Positions 23,847 through 31,746 of a stretch of 32,675 bases of DNA are shown piece after piece. The stretch spans positions 1 to 32,675 of the forward strand of contig CAMTMK010000021.1 of NCBI GenBank assembly GCA_947073645.1. Reading direction: 5' to 3'. The translations under genes were made by a program, and so were the position numbers. The DNA is from an uncultured bacterium. Its GTDB lineage: Bacteria > Cyanobacteriota > Vampirovibrionia > Gastranaerophilales > Gastranaerophilaceae. Numbering within the stretch: the stretch's first letter is position 1; every line of letters starts with the position of its first letter. A model generated the notes under the pieces. The model was not told the DNA's origin. It saw nothing but the letters and a program-made list of their open reading frames with translations, and searched no databases.

Positions 23847-24413
23847 GTGGAATTAGCTCAAGATAAAATAGACTTAATAGAAAAAATTATCAAAAGCGAT
23901 AGAAAATTCGCTAATAATGAAGATTTGTATGATGATTTCTTTAATGAAACATGCAAACGTTCTTTGTTAATCGTAAAAACAGTAACTTCTGATGCAACAT
24001 TAGAAGCTTATTTGAAAAAAATCGCTACAACATCAATATTAAATGTATTAAAAAGCGAAGGAAGATTGAGAAGAACAAAAAGCGGTTATATGTCAATTCA
24101 AGAAGTTCCTCTTGAAACAACATCGAGCTTAATCGATTATTCGCAAGTGAAAGTAACTTATGAACCCGTTGATATTCAAGATACACCTGAAGATTTGGCT
24201 ATAAAAAAAGATATTCTGCAAAAAATAGTTGATACAGTTTATGAGATTGAACAAAATTCTCCTGAAAAAAACTATTTAAGACTCTATAACTTACGTTATG
24301 AAAACGGTCTGACTCAAAAAGAAATTGCAGATGAAATGAATATTTCTCAATCGGAAGTTTCAAAAAGATTATTTAAACTGATGAATAAAGTGAAACAAGC
24401 ATTTGGTAGTTAA
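23847..24413 (+). CDS. Sigma-70-like RNA polymerase factor
   Basis: Protein of 188 residues from a GTG start with AGGA about 9 bases upstream. The N-terminal half (about 1-90) is helical and fits a divergent sigma region 2 (YLKKIATTSILNVLKSEGRL). The C-terminal part (about 140-188) is a clear region-4 helix-turn-helix: LRYENGLTQKEIADEMNISQ, then SEVSKRLFKLMNKV. It probably directs polymerase to a specific promoter set. It lies 36 bases after the TonB-like membrane gene and 1 base before the ATPase gene. A TATAAT at 23817-23822 may be an internal promoter. It looks like an ECF-type or related factor. Confidence 0.78.
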   Translation: MELAQDKIDLIEKIIKSDRKFANNEDLYDDFFNETCKRSLLIVKTVTSDATLEAYLKKIATTSILNVLKSEGRLRRTKSGYMSIQEVPLETTSSLIDYSQVKVTYEPVDIQDTPEDLAIKKDILQKIVDTVYEIEQNSPEKNYLRLYNLRYENGLTQKEIADEMNISQSEVSKRLFKLMNKVKQAFGS

Positions 24414-24414
24414 A

Positions 24415-27357
24415 ATGATTTGTCCGATATGCAAAAAAGAAGTTCCGGATAATACTTTAAAATGCCCTTATTGCAAAGCTCGTACGGGTTTAGTCTGCAA
24501 GAACTGCAATACGGTAAATTCAATATTTGATTATAAATGCAAAAAATGCGGAACTGAAATTTTAAAAATCTGTCCCAACTGTAAAAGCGTTAATTTTCCA
24601 AATGCTGAAAAATGTCGAAAATGCGGATATGCTTTTTCACAGCCCAAAACAGTTGAACAGTTGGAGTATCCTGCAAATCTTATTTCCCAACAGAGTGCTA
24701 AAAACATTCTTATTAAAGGGATTACATCAAGAGATAAAAAAATATTTTCGCTCAGCGGTGAAAAAGGCTGCGGAAAAAGCGTTGTCTTAAAATCTGTTAT
24801 ACAAGATTTAAAAGGCTATTCTTGGATTTACGGCAAATGTACTCCGATTACTCAAATTACATCAGGCGGAGTTATTCAAGATATCTTATTAAACTTATTC
24901 GGACTGCCGAATTTTTGCCTAAACAATATTCAGTTTAAAAAAGATGCTTCAAAATTCTTTAAAAATGAATTTCCCGAACTTGATAACAATGAAATCTTTG
25001 ACCTTTTAAATTTCTTGTATCCGAATACAGAAGGAACTTTTGAAAATATTGTTGCAAGCAAAAATAATACATTTAGCTTTCTGAATAAAGTCTTTGATAA
25101 AATTACTGCTCATGGAAAATTTGTTATTGTTATTGACAATTTTGATTTTATCGACGGGTTTTCATATGAATTTATCAGTAAGTTTGTAAAAAAAGAAAAT
25201 ATTTGGAAAAATTTAAAACTCCTAATTCTTTATAATGAACCAAAACCCGCAAAAGGATATTTTTACTTTCCGTCACTAAAAGACGAAAATATATATTTAG
25301 ACATAGGTATTGCACCGTTAGAACCAAAACAAATCGGTATTCTCCTTGAACAAAAAACAAAAAAAATTAAAAATTTCCCGACTTTTTCACAAGCCGAACT
25401 TAATGATATTTATAGAATAAGCAGAGGCAACCCATCATACATAAATCAAGCATTATGCCTGAAACATGATTGTATGTTATGTGAACAGGAATTTGAAATA
25501 AGTACAACATTCAAAGGCTTATTGGAGCACAGACTGGCACTGTTGTCACATCTAAACCCGAAAGCATACGAAATCCTTCTTGGTTCTGCAATTATTGGCG
25601 ATAAGATTAACATAAACCTTGTTAAAGAGATTTTTGAAGTCAGCGATACAGAATTTAGAAAAATCATAGTTTACCTTAAAAGAATGGATTATATCAATGC
25701 GGTAAATGAGATTTACTGTGAATTTAATTCACTTCTTTTATGGGAAACAATCCTGAAAACAGCTAAAAACGATGAAAATTACACAAAAATCAACAAACAA
25801 ATTTTCACATATCTTACAGGATTTACCTTAAACTCACATGCAATTCTCGGAATTGTAGCGCAAAACTTAAAACAGCCTGAATTATCACTTGAAATTTGGA
25901 CACGAAACACAAGACTTGCATCGTTTATAGGCGACTTAAACCTTTATGCAATTTCACAAAAACAGTCAATGGCACTGATTAATGAATTTGATGAAAATGA
26001 TACTTTGAAAATCCGCTACAATATCTCAGAAAGATTAGGCAAACTTCTATCCAATTCAAATCCTACAGAAGCTATGGAATATCTTCCCGATGCAATCTCT
26101 AACGCTCAAGCAATAGGCGACAGCCCGAAAGAAGTTGAACTCCTTGCATATCTCGCTTCCTGCTGCCGCAAAACAGGAAATTACTTCGGCGAAGTTGAAT
26201 GTGTTGATGCTGTTTTGGAAAAAGTTAAACCGGAAAATGATATAGATATTGCACTTTTAAAAGCTTCAAAACTCGGCGCACTGCTAAATATCGGAAACTG
26301 CGGACAAATCGTTAATATGGTAGATAATGAAATTATGCCTATTCTCGACAGATATTTCAGCAAAAAACAAAGCGCTCAAGACCCAAAACTCGGATTTATG
26401 TATGAAACCTGGCTCAGAGTTTACCTAATTCTTGCAAACGCACTTGTTATGCAAGGTAATGACAGGTCATTTGAGATTTTAACAATCCTCTTTGATATTA
26501 TCGACAGAAACCAAATTAAAGACGAATTATTCATTTGCAAATGTAAACTTACTCTTGCTTTTGCAAACACAATGAAGGGGAATTTCCAAGCTTCCGAACA
26601 AATGCTCGAAGAAGTTCTTAAACTTTACCGGGAAAACATAATGGATAATGAAACAATCCTTCGCTGGAACTTCATTAACATAATTAATAATTTCTTCAGA
26701 AAACGTTATCACAGAATGCAGGAAGACCTATTCCAAATCGTAACTTTTGCCAACAACAATGGTGACAATTTCACTAAAAATATATTGAAAACATTGTTAG
26801 GCAAAATCTTCCAAGATAACGAAAATTCAAAACAAGCACTGGAAATTTATAACGATCAGGTTGCATATTTTGCAAAAGAAAAAATGGCAATGGGCGCACT
26901 TCTTGCTTGGTATTTAATCGCAGATGCGACATTGGATACAGAAGGCCCGCAAAGTGCAATGGAAATTGCAGAGCAGGCGCTTGAAGTTGCACAAAACCCC
27001 AAAATTAACAATTACTTTTTTACGATATTGCTAAAAACAGTTATCGCAAAATGTGCAATAACAAATTCAGATTTTGAAACAGCAAAAATTCATATTGAAG
27101 GAGCAATCCTAATCGCACGTAAATTCAACCTAAAAGATATGTTATCGAGATTATACCTGCTTTACGGCAAGTATTTCCAAGAACTCGGTTTAATGAAATC
27201 GCCAAAACAGATTGAATATTTACAGGCATCTGATAAATTATACAAACAATCAAAAGAACTTATAGACCAGACAAAAAATAAATATGTTTATCAAGATCTG
27301 AAAAAATCCCAAAGTGTCTTGAGTTCATTCTGCAAATTACATAGTATTGAAATCTGA
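24415..27357 (+). CDS. Zinc-ribbon STAND-type ATPase with TPR-like repeats
   Basis: Protein of 980 residues. Three CxxC-x10-CxxC zinc ribbons are at C3/C6/C17/C20, C28/C31/C42/C45 and C53/C56/C67/C70. A P-loop GEKGCGKS is at 115-122 and a Walker B FVIVIDNFD near 236-244. The winged-helix-like region contains ISRGNPSYINQAL, a STAND/MalT-type sensor motif. The second half (about 480-980) is all-helical with TPR-like units. STAND ATPases act as signal-driven switches. ATG 24415 is chosen over TTG 24403 because it begins right before the first ribbon. It is coupled to the sigma-like gene by a 1-base gap. Confidence 0.85.
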   Translation: MICPICKKEVPDNTLKCPYCKARTGLVCKNCNTVNSIFDYKCKKCGTEILKICPNCKSVNFPNAEKCRKCGYAFSQPKTVEQLEYPANLISQQSAKNILIKGITSRDKKIFSLSGEKGCGKSVVLKSVIQDLKGYSWIYGKCTPITQITSGGVIQDILLNLFGLPNFCLNNIQFKKDASKFFKNEFPELDNNEIFDLLNFLYPNTEGTFENIVASKNNTFSFLNKVFDKITAHGKFVIVIDNFDFIDGFSYEFISKFVKKENIWKNLKLLILYNEPKPAKGYFYFPSLKDENIYLDIGIAPLEPKQIGILLEQKTKKIKNFPTFSQAELNDIYRISRGNPSYINQALCLKHDCMLCEQEFEISTTFKGLLEHRLALLSHLNPKAYEILLGSAIIGDKININLVKEIFEVSDTEFRKIIVYLKRMDYINAVNEIYCEFNSLLLWETILKTAKNDENYTKINKQIFTYLTGFTLNSHAILGIVAQNLKQPELSLEIWTRNTRLASFIGDLNLYAISQKQSMALINEFDENDTLKIRYNISERLGKLLSNSNPTEAMEYLPDAISNAQAIGDSPKEVELLAYLASCCRKTGNYFGEVECVDAVLEKVKPENDIDIALLKASKLGALLNIGNCGQIVNMVDNEIMPILDRYFSKKQSAQDPKLGFMYETWLRVYLILANALVMQGNDRSFEILTILFDIIDRNQIKDELFICKCKLTLAFANTMKGNFQASEQMLEEVLKLYRENIMDNETILRWNFINIINNFFRKRYHRMQEDLFQIVTFANNNGDNFTKNILKTLLGKIFQDNENSKQALEIYNDQVAYFAKEKMAMGALLAWYLIADATLDTEGPQSAMEIAEQALEVAQNPKINNYFFTILLKTVIAKCAITNSDFETAKIHIEGAILIARKFNLKDMLSRLYLLYGKYFQELGLMKSPKQIEYLQASDKLYKQSKELIDQTKNKYVYQDLKKSQSVLSSFCKLHSIEI

Positions 27358-27375
27358 AAACAAATATGTTATAAT
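27347..27375 (+). promoter_or_regulatory. Antisense promoter, module B
   Basis: TTGAAA (27347-27352) and TATAAT (27370-27375) with a 17-base spacer. The -35 box overlaps the stop region of the ATPase gene. It faces the peptide ORF of module B from the 3' side, exactly as in module A. Confidence 0.65.
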
Positions 27376-27379
27376 GAAG

Positions 27380-27422
27380 AAAAGGGCGGAGCAAGTTACA
27401 GCTTGCCCCATTAAAAGCCCCT
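27380..27422 (-). terminator. Terminator of sense RNA, module B
   Basis: Inner arms 27409-27402 and 27395-27388 form an 8-pair stem with a 6-base loop. Outer AGGGGC (27422-27417) pairs with GCCCT (27387-27383) with one bulge, and four T residues follow. One inner pair is G-U in the sense RNA but A-C on the other strand. The peptide stop codon TAG is part of the outer stem. Confidence 0.55.
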
Positions 27423-27475
27423 ATTTTGTTGATTTAAGAGTTAATATTATCGTCAAGATTAATATTAACTCTTTT
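27382..27475 (+). ncRNA. Putative antisense RNA, module B (about 94 nt)
   Basis: From the promoter at 27347-27375 a transcript would begin near 27382 with AAGGG, pass the complement of the sense terminator and end at a perfect 14-base inverted repeat (27436-27449 and 27460-27473) followed by T residues. It covers the 3' two thirds of the peptide ORF. Size, 5' sequence and terminal hairpin match the module A antisense RNA. Predicted only. Confidence 0.5.
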
Positions 27476-27495
27476 GCCGTTATAGCAATTATCAA
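27421..27495 (-). CDS. 24-residue hydrophobic peptide (candidate type I toxin)
   Basis: From TTG at 27495 the ORF reads MIIAITAKELILILTIILTL then KSTK, one hydrophobic helix with a basic end. A purine-rich AAAGGGGGTGG site precedes it by 5 bases. A GTG at 27504 is in frame but too close to that site. The ORF contains a 14-base perfect inverted repeat. The non-ATG start and the repeat weaken the coding case, but the layout equals module A: peptide, stop codon inside the terminator stem, antisense promoter. It could instead be a structured RNA only. Confidence 0.42.
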   Translation of the reverse strand: MIIAITAKELILILTIILTLKSTK

Positions 27496-27582
27496 CGCTA
27501 CCACCCCCTTTCTTTGCGGTTATCCAAATTTATAGTTTGTCCCTCAAAGTATGAAAGATGGATAGAGCTTACCCTCGTTATA

Positions 27583-27611
27583 ATAATATATCACGAGCGA
27601 GAATAAGTCAA
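27583..27611 (-). promoter_or_regulatory. Promoter of sense RNA, module B
   Basis: On the minus strand TTGACT (27611-27606) and TATTAT (27588-27583) with a 17-base spacer. A start near 27576 gives a sense RNA of about 195 bases to the terminator at 27380-27422. The leader contains TATCCA and TGGATA, which can pair. Confidence 0.6.
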
Positions 27612-27621
27612 TATTATTAAA

Positions 27622-27849
27622 TTAGATATCAAAAATAAAAAGCTTGTGAAGCTCGATATCTAAAGCCTTTGCAATCGCACCGACGGTTTCAACGGTGGGC
27701 GACTGAACACCACGTTCAATAGAACTAATAGAATTGGTACCTACGTTAGATAATTCTGCGAGTTTTTCTTGAGAAAATCCTTTTTTTAGTCTTTCTAGTC
27801 TTATTTTTACACCCACTTTATAGGTAATTGTATCTGATTTATCATTCAT
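27622..27849 (-). CDS. XRE-family HTH repressor of module B
   Basis: Protein of 75 residues starting MNDKSDTITYKVGVKIRLER. The HTH_3 domain spans about 13-68 (FSQEKLAELSNVGTNSISSI, then ERGVQSPTVETVGAIAKALD). ATG 27849 is chosen; the longer reading crosses the operator. There is no ribosome site: an extended -10 (TGGTATACT) ends 6 bases before the ATG, so the mRNA is probably leaderless. GTATAC repeats in the intergenic region overlap this -10 and that of the divergent gene, consistent with autoregulation. Confidence 0.88.
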   Translation of the reverse strand: MNDKSDTITYKVGVKIRLERLKKGFSQEKLAELSNVGTNSISSIERGVQSPTVETVGAIAKALDIELHKLFIFDI

Positions 27850-27855
27850 ATTCAC

Positions 27856-27913
27856 AGTATACCAGTTGACAAATAATTTACCATATGGTATACATGTAAT
27901 ATTCACTGTATAC
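27856..27913. promoter_or_regulatory. Divergent promoter with three GTATAC operator-like sites
   Basis: GTATAC occurs at 27857-27862, 27888-27893 and 27908-27913. The first overlaps the XRE -10 box (27861-27856) and the second overlaps the rightward -10. Rightward promoter: TTGACA (27866-27871), N17, TATACA (27889-27894), essentially consensus. ACCATATGGT (27880-27889) is an added palindrome. Likely bound by the module B repressor. Confidence 0.65.
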
Positions 27914-27924
27914 AAGGAGAATAA

Positions 27925-28083
27925 ATGCAAGACGAGATTATTGAAAAAGCATCAAAGATTTTGAAACGAACACAATATCAATTACGATATACTCTTGCCG
28001 ATTTGCATAAGTGCAGTTTGGATATAAATACATTAGAAAACCTTCTCAAAACCGACAAGGACAACAAAAAAGCTCCCCAATAG
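27925..28083 (+). CDS. Small basic protein of regulator module B, 52 residues
   Basis: The ORF begins MQDEIIEKASKILKRTQYQL and ends with DKDNKKAPQ. An AAGGAG ribosome site is 5 bases before the ATG, and a consensus promoter lies upstream, so coding is well supported despite the length. It is predicted helical and has no membrane segment. It is divergent from the XRE gene and occupies the place held by the 71-residue protein in module A, but the two are not visibly related. No family recognised. Confidence 0.68.
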   Translation: MQDEIIEKASKILKRTQYQLRYTLADLHKCSLDINTLENLLKTDKDNKKAPQ

Positions 28084-28095
28084 GAGAGCTTTTTG
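28065..28095. terminator. Bidirectional terminator between module B and GGGtGRT gene
   Basis: The stem AAAAAGCTC...GAGCTTTTT, closed by a CC/GG pair with one mismatch, overlaps the stop of the 52-residue ORF and is followed by T residues on both strands. It also serves the leftward gene at 28118. Confidence 0.75.
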
Positions 28096-28117
28096 TAATA
28101 TTTATTCGTGCGTAGCA

Positions 28118-29122
28118 CTATCTGTTTAACGCACCTGCAACAGCTACTGCAACTGCAACAGTCGCACCAACCATCGGGTTGTTACCCATACCGATTACAC
28201 CCATCATTTCTACGTGAGCAGGAACTGATGATGAACCTGCAAACTGAGCGTCACCGTGCATTCTTCCCATAGTATCTGTCATACCGTAAGAAGCAGGACC
28301 TGCAGCTACGTTATCAGGGTGAAGTGTTCTTCCTGTACCGCCGCCAGATGCTACTGAGAAGTATTTTCTGTCGTTTTCAAAACACCATTTTTTATAAGTA
28401 CCTGCAACAGGGTGTTGGAAACGAGTTGGGTTAGTTGAGTTACCTGTAATAGATACGTCAACACCTTCTTTAATCATAATTGCAACACCTTCAGATACGT
28501 CATCAGCACCGTAGCATTTTACTTTTGCTCTTTCGCCGTCTGAGAATGGAGTTTCTTTAACAACTTTCAATTCGCCAGTTTTGAAATCATATTGAGTTTC
28601 AACAGCTGTGAAACCGTTAATTCTAGCGATAATATAAGCTGCGTCTTTACCAAGACCGTTCAAGATTACTCTCAAAGGTTCTTTTCTTACTTTGTTAGCG
28701 TTTCTAGCGATACCAATAGCACCTTCAGCAGCTGCGAATGATTCGTGACCAGCCAAGAAACAGAAGCATTTTGTTTCTTCTCTCAACAACATAGCAGCCA
28801 AGTTACCGTGACCGATACCAACTTGACGTCTGTCACCTACAGATCCTGGGATTGCAAATGCCTGCAAGCCTAAGCCGATAGCTTCAGCAGCTTCTGCAGC
28901 AGATGCAACTTCTTTTTTAAGTGCAATAGCGCAACCTAAAGTGTATGCCCAAACTGCGTTTTCAAATGCGATAGGTTGAATACCTTTTACAATCGCATCA
29001 ACATCAATTCCTTTTGATACGCATAGTTCGCGTGCTTCTTCCAAGTTTTTGAAACCGTATTCAGGTAAAACTTTTTTCAAAGAAGCTTCACGTCTATCTT
29101 GTCCTTCAAATTTTACTGTCAT
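28118..29122 (-). CDS. GGGtGRT family protein
   Basis: Protein of 334 residues named for the motif found here as GGGTGRT at 260-266, in SVASGGGTGRTLHPDN. Other conserved-looking blocks are GIGHGNLAAMLLREETKCFC, then FLAGHESFAAAEG, and the C-terminal MGMGNNPMVGATVAV-like segment. The family is known from anaerobic bacteria, and its biochemical role is not established. It follows the IscU/NifU-like gene by 31 bases, a pairing that recurs in anaerobes as I recall. The stop TAG overlaps a short CGTGCGTAGCAC repeat. Confidence 0.9.
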   Translation of the reverse strand: MTVKFEGQDRREASLKKVLPEYGFKNLEEARELCVSKGIDVDAIVKGIQPIAFENAVWAYTLGCAIALKKEVASAAEAAEAIGLGLQAFAIPGSVGDRRQVGIGHGNLAAMLLREETKCFCFLAGHESFAAAEGAIGIARNANKVRKEPLRVILNGLGKDAAYIIARINGFTAVETQYDFKTGELKVVKETPFSDGERAKVKCYGADDVSEGVAIMIKEGVDVSITGNSTNPTRFQHPVAGTYKKWCFENDRKYFSVASGGGTGRTLHPDNVAAGPASYGMTDTMGRMHGDAQFAGSSSVPAHVEMMGVIGMGNNPMVGATVAVAVAVAGALNR

Positions 29123-29153
29123 TTTATTTTCCTCTTAATTCTTTTTGTAACGC

Positions 29154-29858
29154 TTATTCTTCTCTTGGGTCAATATATTTAACCGCGTCAGCAAATCTGC
29201 CGTAAGTACCTGTGAATTTTTCCATAGCTTCAGTAGCATCCATACCTTTTTTAACAGCTTCCATAAATTTGCCGAGGTTAACGAATTGGTAACCAATAAC
29301 TTCATCATTTTTATCTAAGCCGAGTTTAAGGATGTAACCTTCTGTCAATGCAAGGTATCTTACGCCTTTTTGTTTAGTTGAGTGAATTGTACCTGTCATT
29401 GAGCATAAGCCTTTACCCAAATCTTCAAGACCAGCACCAACAGGAAGACCGTTTTCAGAGAAAGCTGATTGAGTTCTTCCGTAAACGATTTGTAAGAATA
29501 ATTCTCTCATTGCAACGTTAATAGCGTCACAAACAAGGTCAGTATTCAAAGCTTCAAGGATTGTTTTACCAGGAAGGATTTCGCCTGCCATAGCTGCAGA
29601 GTGAGTCATACCTGAGCATCCGATAGTTTCAACAAGAGCTTCTTGAATAATACCGTTTTTAACGTTAAGAGTTAATTTGCAAGTCCCTTGTTGAGGAGCG
29701 CAGCATCCGCATCCGTGAGTAAGACCTGAAATTTCTTCGATTTTTTTAACCTTTGTCCATTCACCTTCTTGAGGGATAGGAGCAGGTTCACCTTTTACGC
29801 CGCGTTTAACACAGCACATTTGTTCTACTTCGTGTGTAACTTGTATACGATCCAACAT
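29154..29858 (-). CDS. IscU/NifU-like iron-sulfur scaffold protein
   Basis: Protein of 234 residues from ATG 29858 (MLDRIQVTHEVEQMCCVKRG) behind AGGGAG. It is cysteine-rich: C15-C16, C50/C52/C53/C60 in HGCGCCAPQQGTC, and C81 in TIGCSGMTHSAAMAG, which parallels the scaffold cysteine of IscU/NifU proteins. It is longer than IscU because of a C-terminal region with the YGRF motif. It is first in the operon with the GGGtGRT gene. Scaffold function is a family-level inference. Confidence 0.85.
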   Translation of the reverse strand: MLDRIQVTHEVEQMCCVKRGVKGEPAPIPQEGEWTKVKKIEEISGLTHGCGCCAPQQGTCKLTLNVKNGIIQEALVETIGCSGMTHSAAMAGEILPGKTILEALNTDLVCDAINVAMRELFLQIVYGRTQSAFSENGLPVGAGLEDLGKGLCSMTGTIHSTKQKGVRYLALTEGYILKLGLDKNDEVIGYQFVNLGKFMEAVKKGMDATEAMEKFTGTYGRFADAVKYIDPREE

Positions 29859-29890
29859 TTCTATACTCCCTTCGGTTATATACAAGTTTT

Positions 29891-29918
29891 ATTGTACGCG
29901 CTGAAAAGGGTTAGTCAA
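29891..29918 (-). promoter_or_regulatory. Promoter of the scaffold/GGGtGRT operon
   Basis: On the minus strand TTGACT (29918-29913) and TACAAT (29896-29891) with a 16-base spacer, about 33 bases before the ATG at 29858, with AGGGAG in the leader. No regulator site is recognised. Confidence 0.65.
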
Positions 29919-29976
29919 GAATGAACCTAAAAAGTTTATACAAAACCCAATGTGACGGGTAGAGCGGCTACGCTCC

Positions 29977-30507
29977 TTACCAATCTGATGAAACTTCATC
30001 CTCATCATCCTGCAGGGATGACAAATCTTTATGTCCAACTCCGTCAAAATCTTCTGGTAACATATCATCATCAGGCCATACAGTATCTTCATCATATCTT
30101 GCAGAATTCAAGTTAACTGCAGCTGTCAAATCTGAATTTGATAAATCAGTTTCCGACAAAATACATCCTGCCATATCTGCATCAGAAAAATTGCAATATG
30201 TCATCTGAGCGTAACTACAATCTGCACCTGTTAAAAGTGCATCTGTAAAATCACATTCCAAAACACCTGCTCTTGTAAAATCTACTGATGTTAAATCTGT
30301 GTTTGAGAAATTTACAAAAGAAAGACTGCAATCAGCAAAAGAGCTTGAATTCAAATCCGCATCAGAAAAATCAATTTCCGCAAGATTTATACCTGAAAAA
30401 TCTACTTCAGACAAATCAACTTCTTCTTGTTCAAGTTTCCACTCGTTAAATTTTTCGGGATGTTTTCTAAGTAATTCTACTAATTCTTCTTTTGTATAAT
30501 CTATCAT
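29977..30507 (-). CDS. Pentapeptide-repeat protein
   Basis: Protein of 176 residues. About 50-135 is a run of five-residue A(D/N)L/FxX-type repeats (FSDADLNSSSFADCSLSFVN), predicted to form a right-handed quadrilateral beta-helix. The start follows AAGGAG. The acidic C-terminus (DDDMLPEDFDG) is not repeat. It ends a four-gene operon 10 bases after a response-regulator gene. Function is not clear from sequence; DNA mimicry and protein scaffolding are both known for the superfamily. GAGCG-TAGC-CGCTC just downstream (29963-29976) is a small hairpin. Confidence 0.85.
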   Translation of the reverse strand: MIDYTKEELVELLRKHPEKFNEWKLEQEEVDLSEVDFSGINLAEIDFSDADLNSSSFADCSLSFVNFSNTDLTSVDFTRAGVLECDFTDALLTGADCSYAQMTYCNFSDADMAGCILSETDLSNSDLTAAVNLNSARYDEDTVWPDDDMLPEDFDGVGHKDLSSLQDDEDEVSSDW

Positions 30508-30517
30508 TTATTTCTCC

Positions 30518-31096
30518 TTAAATCTGTTTCGCAAGCAATACCGCTTGAGTTCTGTTTGTTACTTTCAGCTTTTTAAAGATACTGTTCAGGTGAGTTTTTA
30601 CCGTAACTTCTCTTACATATATTTTATCTGCTATTTCTTTATTTGAAAACCCTTGTGATACAAGTTCTAATACTTCTTTTTCTTTAGCAGTTAATGGAGT
30701 TAAAGAAATATTTTTCTTGGTTTTCGGCTCACTCTGACGTACGGAACGCCTTAAAACCGCTTCCATTCTCGCAAGTAAATTAGGCAGGATAAACGGTTTT
30801 ACAATATAATCATCCGCACCGTTTTTCAACCCTGAAACCATCTTCTGGTCTTCATTTACAGCGGTAAGCATTATTACAGGTAAATGCTTTGTATCTTCAT
30901 TCGAACGGATTGCTTTTAAAGTTTGCCAACCGTCCATATTAGGCATCATAACATCAAGAAGCACAATGTCAAATACTTTTTTTTCTAAAGCCTTTAATGC
31001 TTGAATGCCGTCGCCTGCCGTTTCTACTTCGTAACCGTAAAATGGCAGAGCATCTTTAAGATATTTGGAATTATCATCAACAAGCAATACGTTCAT
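30518..31096 (-). CDS. Response regulator, receiver plus LuxR-type HTH
   Basis: Protein of 192 residues. The receiver domain spans about 1-120 with phosphoacceptor D48 in VLLDVMMPNMDG, acidic pocket D7-D8 and the YIVKPF lysine near 99. The LuxR/GerE HTH is at about 130-190 (LTAKEKEVLELVSQGFSNKE, then IADKIYVREVTVKTHL). Start follows the previous stop by two bases. No histidine kinase gene is in view. A transcription factor controlled by an unknown kinase. Confidence 0.92.
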   Translation of the reverse strand: MNVLLVDDNSKYLKDALPFYGYEVETAGDGIQALKALEKKVFDIVLLDVMMPNMDGWQTLKAIRSNEDTKHLPVIMLTAVNEDQKMVSGLKNGADDYIVKPFILPNLLARMEAVLRRSVRQSEPKTKKNISLTPLTAKEKEVLELVSQGFSNKEIADKIYVREVTVKTHLNSIFKKLKVTNRTQAVLLAKQI

Positions 31097-31098
31097 TT

Positions 31099-31746
31099 CT
31101 AAACTATCTTATTTTTTAACGCCTTCAATGCAGCTTGAAGTCTGTCATCAACTTCAAGTTTTTGTAATATATTTGCAACGTGAGCTTTTGTTGTATTAAT
31201 ACTTATAACCAGAATTTGCGCAATTTCCATATTACTATAGCCTTCTGTCATAAGTTTCAAAATCTGCGCTTCACGTGCGGTCAAATCATAATCTTTGCTG
31301 TTATTTTCTGTTTCTACAGCAGACGAATTAGCACTCGCCTTTAAAACAATATGAGCGATGCTCGGGTCAAACCATGCAGCACCGTCTGACACTGACTGCA
31401 CGACTTCGATAAGTCTTTTTGGATTAATCTCTTTTGAACAATATGCATTTGCGCCCGCTTTTAAACTGTTTAGGACTTCTTTTTCATCATTGTGAGAAGT
31501 CAATATAACAACTTTAACGTCTTTATTCAAATTTCTGATATGGCGAGTAGCATCAATACCGTTCATATTAGGCAGACCCAAATCCATGATTATAATATCG
31601 ACTTTATTTTCATTAAAAATTTTGATTGCATTTTCAGCAGAATCTGCCTCATAAATATTTTCGACATAATCCACACCTTCAAAAGTGGTTTTAAGTCCAA
31701 ATCTTGTTAATTCGTGGTCTTCTACAATCAAAATATTTTGTTTCAT
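31099..31746 (-). CDS. NarL-type response regulator
   Basis: Protein of 215 residues with receiver D55 in IIIMDLGLPNMNG, acidic pair E9-D10, and a LuxR-type HTH near 150-210 (LTAREAQILKLMTEGYSNME, then VISINTTKAHVANIL). ATG overlaps the stop of the TPR gene by 4 bases (ATGA), a coupling signal. Two different response regulators in one operon suggests a cascade or two outputs of one pathway. The cognate kinase is not in the window. Confidence 0.92.
   Translation of the reverse strand: MKQNILIVEDHELTRFGLKTTFEGVDYVENIYEADSAENAIKIFNENKVDIIIMDLGLPNMNGIDATRHIRNLNKDVKVVILTSHNDEKEVLNSLKAGANAYCSKEINPKRLIEVVQSVSDGAAWFDPSIAHIVLKASANSSAVETENNSKDYDLTAREAQILKLMTEGYSNMEIAQILVISINTTKAHVANILQKLEVDDRLQAALKALKNKIV

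Noticed and set aside
27347-27611. Decayed tRNA or attachment site between the ATPase gene and module B
   Set aside because: No cloverleaf or TTC-type arm; the structures are explained better by paired promoters and terminator hairpins.
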